DNA of 8,895 bases from Spirochaetaceae bacterium (GTDB taxonomy: Bacteria; Spirochaetota; Spirochaetia; Treponematales; Breznakiellaceae). A program made the translations under genes and the position numbers. This document shows positions 4,695-8,895 of this stretch, piece after piece (position 1 is the stretch's first letter; every line of letters begins with the position of its first letter). Location: the NCBI GenBank assembly GCA_031278935.1, contig JAITJK010000164.1:1-8895 (forward strand). Reading direction: 5' to 3'. Under the pieces are notes generated by a model. The model made no database searches and was not told where the DNA came from. It was given only the letters and a program-made list of their open reading frames with translations.

Positions 4695-6035
4695 ATGTCT
4701 AGATCCCGCCATACCCTGCCCGAACTGATGTATCGTACGGCCCATTCCCGCCTGGCTTTAATCCTTCAAAGCGTCTTTATCGGTTTTATCGTCGGTTTCG
4801 TTATTGCTCTCTTTCGGTATCTCTTGACCCAGGTAGACGCCCTGCGCCGAGGGATTTACGCAGCCCCCCATAGCCTTCCCTATTGGCTCGCCTGGGCTGC
4901 TGCGCTGGGGGGTATCGGCCTGTTCCTGGGCTGGACCGCCAAGACCTGGCCCCTCACCAAAGGGAGTGGTATCCCCCAAATCAAGGGCGCCCTCATGGGC
5001 GTTCTGCCGCTACAGGTGATCGAGTTACCCGTGAAGCTCGTAAGTGGTCTCCTTGGCCTGGGCACGGGGCTTTCCCTGGGCCGGGAAGGGCCTTCCGTCC
5101 AGATTGGGGCTTATGTGAGTAAAGGGGTGGTCTCCCTTTTCCCTAAACCTGAACAGGAAGCGCATTGGCTTATCGCCGGTGGTGCTGCCGCAGGGGTAGC
5201 CGCGGCCTTTAACGCTCCCCTTGCGGGGGTACTTTTTGTGCTGGAAGAGTTGCAGGCATCCTTTTCGCCCCTCTTTTTGGCTTGCGCTATGGGAGCCTCC
5301 ATGAGCGCCGACGCGGTGGCAGGGTTCTTCTTTGGCTTAGGGCCGGTCTTTGACTTCCGGTATATCCAGGTCCTGGCCCTGGTCGATATACCCTGGATTA
5401 TCCTCCTGGGGGTGATCTGCGGGCTTCTGGGGGACCTATTCAAGCGGCTTTTGTACGGGGCCCTGAACAGCTATGATCGCTTGAGGATTCCCCCGCTCCT
5501 GAGGCCGGTGATCCCCGTGCTGGTTTCCCTTCCCCTGGGCTTGCTGTGGTTTGACCTTCTGGGCGGAGGCCATGATCTTATCGAATCCCTGGCCCAGGGG
5601 GAACGGACGCTTCCGGTTCTCGCGCTGTTACTGGCTGGGAAGATACTTTTCACGGTCCTCTCCTACGGCTCAGGTACCGCAGGAGGGATATTTCTGCCGC
5701 TTTTGGTCTGCGGTGCTTTAACCGGGAATATGGTGGGCCTTGCCTTAGGGCATCTGGGGCTCATCGAGGCGGGGCATAACCTAAACTTCATCATCTTGGG
5801 GATGGCAGCTTTTTTTACCAGCGTGGTCAAAGCGCCCATCACGGGGATTGTGCTGATTCTAGAAATGAGCGCGAACTTCAATCACCTGGGGAATCTGGTG
5901 CTGGTGTGTTTCTGCGCCTTGATTACTTCGGAGCTCATCAATTCCCTACCGGTGTATACGGTCCTCTTGCAACGCCTCTCGCCCCCTTGTCGTGAGGGCG
6001 TAGCCTTAGACAGGCCGGCCCCCAGGGGGCCTTAA
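4695..6035 (+). CDS. ClC-family chloride channel/antiporter
   Basis: A 446-residue membrane protein with all ClC signatures and about the length of the bacterial transport core (no CBS domains). Anion-pathway motifs are GSGIPQIKG (90-98), GREGPSVQIG (129-138), GSGTAGGIFLPLL (326-338) and the pore tyrosine Tyr421 in SLPVYTVLLQ. Glu131 in GREGP corresponds to the gating glutamate (E148 of E. coli ClC), and the LEEL pair Glu184/Glu185 falls where the proton glutamate (E203) lies. Retaining both suggests a chloride/proton exchanger rather than a passive channel; this is inference from the family. Halide/proton exchange serves acid resistance or ion balance in other bacteria. The ATG at 4695 has only AGGGAG touching it, with no proper spacing; the next ATG (4728) has no ribosome site either. 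The C-terminus (after about 430) is a short, Pro/Arg-rich tail coded partly by a GC-rich palindrome. It stands alone, with no co-transcribed neighbour evident. Confidence 0.93.
   Translation: MSRSRHTLPELMYRTAHSRLALILQSVFIGFIVGFVIALFRYLLTQVDALRRGIYAAPHSLPYWLAWAAALGGIGLFLGWTAKTWPLTKGSGIPQIKGALMGVLPLQVIELPVKLVSGLLGLGTGLSLGREGPSVQIGAYVSKGVVSLFPKPEQEAHWLIAGGAAAGVAAAFNAPLAGVLFVLEELQASFSPLFLACAMGASMSADAVAGFFFGLGPVFDFRYIQVLALVDIPWIILLGVICGLLGDLFKRLLYGALNSYDRLRIPPLLRPVIPVLVSLPLGLLWFDLLGGGHDLIESLAQGERTLPVLALLLAGKILFTVLSYGSGTAGGIFLPLLVCGALTGNMVGLALGHLGLIEAGHNLNFIILGMAAFFTSVVKAPITGIVLILEMSANFNHLGNLVLVCFCALITSELINSLPVYTVLLQRLSPPCREGVALDRPAPRGP
6017..6031 (+). terminator. GC-rich hairpin at the clc stop codon (possible weak terminator)
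   Basis: GGCCCCCAGGGGGCC is a 7+1+7 perfect palindrome ending 1 nt before the clc stop codon TAA (6033-6035). It would form a very stable hairpin but is followed by TTAATG with no U-tract, so intrinsic termination would be poor. No other terminator is visible after clc. Confidence 0.3.
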
Positions 6036-6352
6036 TGCCCGCAACAGGCTGTGTGACTAGGTGGCCAGTGGCGCCGCGCTGCGGGTCTGGAATTGCGCGG
6101 ATTAGGTCAAAGAGGACTTGTTCCTTAGTCAAGCGTGGAATCTCGAAAACACTCAGAGCCTGTGCCGTCTGGTTTACCTCTTTAGGCTCGAGCGCCGGTA
6201 CTAGGGTTTTGCTAGGGGATCCCGTCGTACCCGGTTGTTGATACTGACGACACTATGGGGACTATCCTTGTGGAAAACTGCTCTTGAAGAAGGACGTGGT
6301 ATCCTCATAAGTCCGAGCTGGACTGCCTACGGAATTGCTTGCTGAACTGCAT
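6036..6352. other. Gene-poor gap downstream of clc
   Basis: No convincing gene is seen. A plus-strand frame from ATG 6035 (overlapping the clc stop) to 6241 has an Arg/Cys/Trp-rich product unlike a real protein and no ribosome site. On the minus strand a frame is open from 6252 to 5938, 105 codons running antisense into clc; its upstream part has a more protein-like composition (TLVPALEPKEVNQTAQALSV, then FEIPRLTKEQVLFDLIRAIP) but no ATG, no ribosome site and no family I recognise. The stretch may hold remnants of lost genes, like the phosphatase relic that follows it. Confidence 0.35.
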
Positions 6353-6431
6353 CCCCATGAAAATATCGGGGCAACCATCAGCGCTGAGTTCCTACATAAC
6401 GTCTTGTTTGGTAGGGGTAAATACCGTTGCC
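6353..6431 (+). pseudogene. Second decayed fragment of the same phosphodiesterase-like gene
   Basis: Codons 6353-6430 read PHENIGATISAEFLHNVLFG then RGKYRC, matching the 689-765 fragment (PHENV, GATMSDEFLPDLLFGRGR) at about 60 of 77 bases, with many changes at third codon positions. Here the frame is intact across the site where the other copy has an extra base, but it is closed by TAA at 6308-6310 and 6500-6502, with no start codon and none of the SDHGG metal motif seen in the first copy. The pattern fits the C-terminal GxTM..E...P....G.G part of alkaline-phosphatase-superfamily phosphodiesterases, by motif memory. It is a relic just upstream of galK. Confidence 0.42.
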
Positions 6432-6515
6432 CTGTCTTGGGGGTCCTTGCTTCTTTTCTGATTTCTCGCTACTGTGAGGGTCCAATCTCCTTCTATGTAT
6501 AAAAGGACGGCTCGC

Positions 6516-7871
6516 ATGAATGAAGCATTACGCAGGCGACTTGAGTCTCCCCAGGCCGCAGCCCTCTTACGCTCCCTCTACGGTCCGGGGGAACTGGAAT
6601 CCGCCAAGCGCCGCTATGCCTCCCTGATTACGGGGATGGTGGACTTGGTCTCCCAAGAGCATCCTGAACTCGCTGCGGACAAAGTCGATACGGTTCGCTT
6701 CTTTACGGCTCCAGGGCGGACCGAACTGGGGGGTAACCACACGGATCACAACCATGGTAAGGTACTGGCCGCCTCCATTCAACTGGACGCGGTGGCCTTG
6801 GTCTTGCCCCGGGACGATACCCAGGCGCTGTTTCGTTCCACCGGCTACCCGGACGTGCGGATCGATCTCGCGGACCTAAGCCCTCGGGCTGCGGAAGAGG
6901 GAACTACTGAAGCCTTGTTGCGCGGGGTCGCGGGAACCTTGGCCGCTGAAGGGCTCAAACTGCGGGGTTTTACCGCTCAGGCGGATTCAACGGTCTTTGC
7001 CGGTTCCGGGCTTTCCTCCTCTGCGGCCATGGAGGTCCTTTTCGCCGCGATTTTGGATCATCTCTATGGAGAGGGAAAGCGCTCGGCCCTGGAACTGGCC
7101 AAAATTGGGCAAAAAGCGGAAAACGCCTATTTCGGAAAACCCTCCGGACTGATGGATCAAACGGCCTGCGCCTACGGAGGAGGGGTACTCATTGATTTTG
7201 AGCATGAACAACAGCCTCATATCCAGTCGGTCCATCTGGACATGGAATCTTGCGGCCTCTGCCTTTGTGTGGTCCATACCCGGGGAAGCCACGCAGATCT
7301 CACCCCGGCCTATGCGGCTATTCCCCAGGAAATGAAGGCCGTGGCCCGGTTTTTCGGGAAACCGGTGCTGCGGGAATTGGATCGAGGGACCCTCCTCGCC
7401 CATACCCAGGCGGTGCGGAAGAAGGCCGGGGATCGAGCCTTCCTGCGGGCCCTGCATTTCTTCGATGAGAATCAGCGCGTGGATGCCATGGGAGCCGCCT
7501 TGGAAAAGGTGCAGGTCCTCAGTGGTGCGGAACGGACCGCAGCTCTGATGCAGTACCTCTCGCTGGTTACTGCATCCGGAGATTCTTCCTGGAAACTCTT
7601 GCAAAATCTCTCGGTACCCCAGGAGCCCCAGGATCAAGGGCTGCCCCTGGCTTTGGCCCTGACTCGATCCTTTTTCGAGATTCCGGGAACCCCGGATACG
7701 CGGCTTTGGGCCGCCCGGGTTCACGGTGGCGGGTTTGCTGGAACCATCCAGGCCTATATACCCCTTGAGGACCTGGACGCCTATCGAGCTCTGATGGAAT
7801 CGGTTTTCGGTCCTGGGGCCCTTACCCCCTTGCGAATTCGATCTCAAGGAGCGGTAGAGCTGCCCTTGTAA
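6516..7871 (+). CDS. galK: Galactokinase
   Basis: A 451-residue GHMP-fold kinase that phosphorylates galactose with ATP at C1, the entry step of the Leloir pathway, in the cytoplasm. The galactose-binding signature is APGRTELGGNHTDHNHG (65-81), with Arg68 as the conserved arginine; the ATP-binding GHMP motif is FAGSGLSSSAAMEV (161-174); GKPSGLMDQTACAYGGGVLI (207-226) carries the catalytic aspartate Asp214; and the C-terminal GHMP motif is ARVHGGGFAGTIQAY (400-414). Length is slightly above the E. coli enzyme, and the NHTDHNHG form is the one I know from clostridia and treponemes. ATG 6516 is chosen because AAAAGGA (6501-6507) lies 8 nt before it; an in-frame ATG at 6495 and GTG at 6474 lack ribosome sites. 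A possible -10, TATAAA (6498-6503), overlaps that ribosome site, so the leader may be very short. galT, galE and mutarotase genes are not adjacent. Confidence 0.93.
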   Translation: MNEALRRRLESPQAAALLRSLYGPGELESAKRRYASLITGMVDLVSQEHPELAADKVDTVRFFTAPGRTELGGNHTDHNHGKVLAASIQLDAVALVLPRDDTQALFRSTGYPDVRIDLADLSPRAAEEGTTEALLRGVAGTLAAEGLKLRGFTAQADSTVFAGSGLSSSAAMEVLFAAILDHLYGEGKRSALELAKIGQKAENAYFGKPSGLMDQTACAYGGGVLIDFEHEQQPHIQSVHLDMESCGLCLCVVHTRGSHADLTPAYAAIPQEMKAVARFFGKPVLRELDRGTLLAHTQAVRKKAGDRAFLRALHFFDENQRVDAMGAALEKVQVLSGAERTAALMQYLSLVTASGDSSWKLLQNLSVPQEPQDQGLPLALALTRSFFEIPGTPDTRLWAARVHGGGFAGTIQAYIPLEDLDAYRALMESVFGPGALTPLRIRSQGAVELPL

Positions 7872-7893
7872 AGGGACGCTTTCGGCCCTTTTT
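7870..7893 (+). terminator. Rho-independent terminator of galK
   Basis: AAAGGG (7870-7875) pairs with CCCTTT (7886-7891), with a possible inner CG-CTTT-CG, and the run of T's extends from 7889 to 7893. It starts inside the galK stop codon, so termination occurs right at the end of the gene. The stem is short. Confidence 0.6.
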
Positions 7894-7894
7894 A

Positions 7895-8243
7895 CCTTGA
7901 CCCAGTCCCTGCCTTTGGAAAAAGCGCGGTAACGAAGTAATCCAGACAGACCGCTTCTGCACTGAATTGCTTTGTTTTGCTCGCTCATGGTGACTGCACT
8001 AAGTAAAACGGTTTATTCGGATAATGCACAGGTCCTTTTCTTCCTCGCGAACTCATGTCTTTATAGTAATTTTTGAATCCACCTTGTCTATTTTTTTAGA
8101 CATATTTTATCCCCCCTTCGATTTTATTCAATGGTTTAGGGATTTTTACGGTGATTTGGCATATAGGGACGAGCAATTCTCCCCCCAGGCTTCAACACGG
8201 GAGTATACCTCATCCTGGTATAGAATCTGCTAGTAAATAGGTG
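7895..8243. other. AT-rich intergenic stretch without a convincing gene
   Basis: About 350 nt between galK and the dolichol-kinase-like gene, clearly richer in A+T from about 8000 to 8170 than its neighbours. A 69-codon plus frame (8024-8233) encodes an aromatic-rich product without a ribosome site and is probably not a gene; a 29-codon frame from ATG 7987 is equally unsupported. The stretch contains the palindrome at 8085-8102 and a possible extended -10, TGGTATAGA (8216-8224), for the next gene, which would start near 8231. A second candidate, TGCTAGTAA (8228-8236), would place the start on the ATG. Confidence 0.5.
8085..8102. promoter_or_regulatory. Perfect palindrome TGTCTA-T6-TAGACA (operator candidate)
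   Basis: TGTCTATTTTTTTAGACA is a 6-nt inverted repeat around six T's, flanked by T and T. Its 18-nt size resembles binding sites of dimeric repressors such as the GntR type. It lies about 115 nt before the first plausible promoter of the downstream gene. A simple hairpin is also possible, but with only six mostly A/T pairs it would be weak. Confidence 0.35.
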
Positions 8244-8894
8244 ATGAAGGCAGTATCTGTACTAAAAAACGACCTGTTTATGCTTCGGCATTCCGGTATA
8301 ACTCTGGGAACCCTCGAACTGGGGGAGCTTAAAACCGAAGTTATCAGAAAATCCATCCACTTTCTTATAGCCCTGAGTCCCAGCATGGCCGCCATAAGTC
8401 GGCCCTTTACGCTGTTTCTCCTTATGCTGGGTACCGTGGTCTATACCCTTATGGAAAGCGCCCGGCTTGTGGGAGTAGAAATTCCCCTTATCTCTTCCTT
8501 GACCACCATGGCTTCCCGTTCCCGGGATAAAGGACATTTCGTCCTTGGGCCGGTTACCCTGGGTATCGGCGCTTCTTTGGCGCTGCTCTTATACCCGGAT
8601 CCGGCGGCTTCCATCGGGATCTACGCCTTGGCCTTTGGAGACGGACTGGCTAGTTTGGTGGGTAAACTCTTCGGACGGATTCGACCCACGTTTCTTTTGG
8701 GGAAGAGCCTTGAAGGTTCGGTGGCCTGTTTTATCGCGGTGTTTTTTGCGGCCTATCAGGTCTCGGGTGAGTATAAAACCGCATTTTTGGCCGCCGCTAG
8801 CGCCACGGTGGCCGAGGCCCTACCCCTGAAGGATTACGATAATCTAGTGATACCCTTGGCCGTCGGATTTATGGTGTATCTTACCAGACTGTAG
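8244..8894 (+). CDS. Dolichol/phytol kinase-like membrane protein (SEC59/VTE5/DGK1 group)
   Basis: A complete 216-residue membrane protein. The family's conserved elements appear in order: an N-terminal E..RK..H motif (ELKTEVIRKSIHF, 28-40); hydrophobic segments at about 39-52 and 54-72; RDKGHFVLGPVTLGIGASLA (94-113); the nucleotide-site signature FGDGLASLVGKLFGR (131-145); GKSLEGSVACF (153-163); and a late E......DN..IP (AEALPLKDYDNLVIPL, 190-205) before the last helix. Eukaryotic and plant relatives use CTP to phosphorylate dolichol, phytol or diacylglycerol; bacterial members are often annotated as phosphatidate cytidylyltransferase, but the true CdsA signature is absent. The substrate here is unknown, most likely a polyprenol, another isoprenoid alcohol or diacylglycerol. 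The start is ATG 8244 or the GTG just before it (8241); AGGTG abuts it with no spacing, so the start signal is weak. Confidence 0.8.
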   Translation: MKAVSVLKNDLFMLRHSGITLGTLELGELKTEVIRKSIHFLIALSPSMAAISRPFTLFLLMLGTVVYTLMESARLVGVEIPLISSLTTMASRSRDKGHFVLGPVTLGIGASLALLLYPDPAASIGIYALAFGDGLASLVGKLFGRIRPTFLLGKSLEGSVACFIAVFFAAYQVSGEYKTAFLAAASATVAEALPLKDYDNLVIPLAVGFMVYLTRL

Positions 8895-8895
8895 G

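Noticed and set aside
6474..6515. Earlier galK starts at GTG 6474 or ATG 6495
   Set aside because: Neither has a ribosome site, while ATG 6516 has AAAAGGA 8 nt upstream and gives a family-like N-terminus.
6987..7988. 333-codon minus-strand open frame opposite galK
   Set aside because: It is the antisense shadow of a well-supported galactokinase in GC-rich codons; its product is Gly/Gln/Arg-rich with no domain, and no ribosome site precedes the ATG.
8024..8233. 69-codon plus-strand open frame in the AT-rich gap
   Set aside because: No ribosome site, an aromatic-rich composition typical of translated AT-rich DNA, and no recognisable domain.

Overview
The window reads as chromosomal DNA (roughly 50-55% G+C by eye) from a spirochaete. 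A termite-gut or free-living Treponema relative is my best guess. The guess rests on family knowledge only: a small CsgG/LpoB-type secreted protein, a PtsN-like EIIA, a secreted HEAT-repeat protein and a galactokinase of the GRTELGGNHTDHNHG type together. No rRNA, tRNA, CRISPR array, insertion sequence or prophage gene is visible. Layout, left to right. (1) 1-376, minus strand: N-terminal part of a secreted CsgG/LpoB-like protein, cut by the window edge, with a near-consensus promoter. (2) 377-813: intergenic stretch holding a decayed, frameshifted fragment of an alkaline-phosphatase-superfamily enzyme and the promoter of the next gene. (3) 814-1983, plus: exported HEAT-repeat protein. (4) 2086-2532, minus: PtsN-like EIIA, ending at a strong hairpin terminator. 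(5) 2685-3944, plus: MFS transporter, divergent from ptsN. (6) 3957-4508, minus: exported META (HslJ-like) domain protein, convergent with the MFS gene. (7) 4695-6035, plus: ClC-type chloride/proton antiporter. (8) 6036-6515: gene-poor gap with a second decayed copy of the phosphatase fragment. (9) 6516-7871, plus: galactokinase with a terminator. (10) 7895-8243: AT-rich gap without a convincing gene, containing a perfect 18-nt palindrome. (11) 8244-8894, plus: membrane protein of the dolichol/phytol kinase (SEC59/VTE5/DGK1) group. The genes appear to be mostly single transcription units; there is no obvious operon or shared pathway. Broad themes are envelope proteins (CsgG-like, HEAT, META), membrane transport (MFS, ClC), lipid or polyprenol phosphorylation, and sugar metabolism and PTS regulation (galK, ptsN). 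The best unexplained signals are as follows. Two diverged copies of the same phosphodiesterase fragment lie in the same orientation, each just upstream of a live gene. Three genes (HEAT, ptsN, clc) have a good -10 box ending only 6-8 nt before the ATG and no usable Shine-Dalgarno, suggesting leaderless mRNAs. Several promoters carry dyads or shared boxes inside the -35/-10 spacer. An in-frame 27-nt tandem duplication carries the palindrome GGGGTCTGACCCC inside the META gene. I did not find a clearly new multi-gene system.
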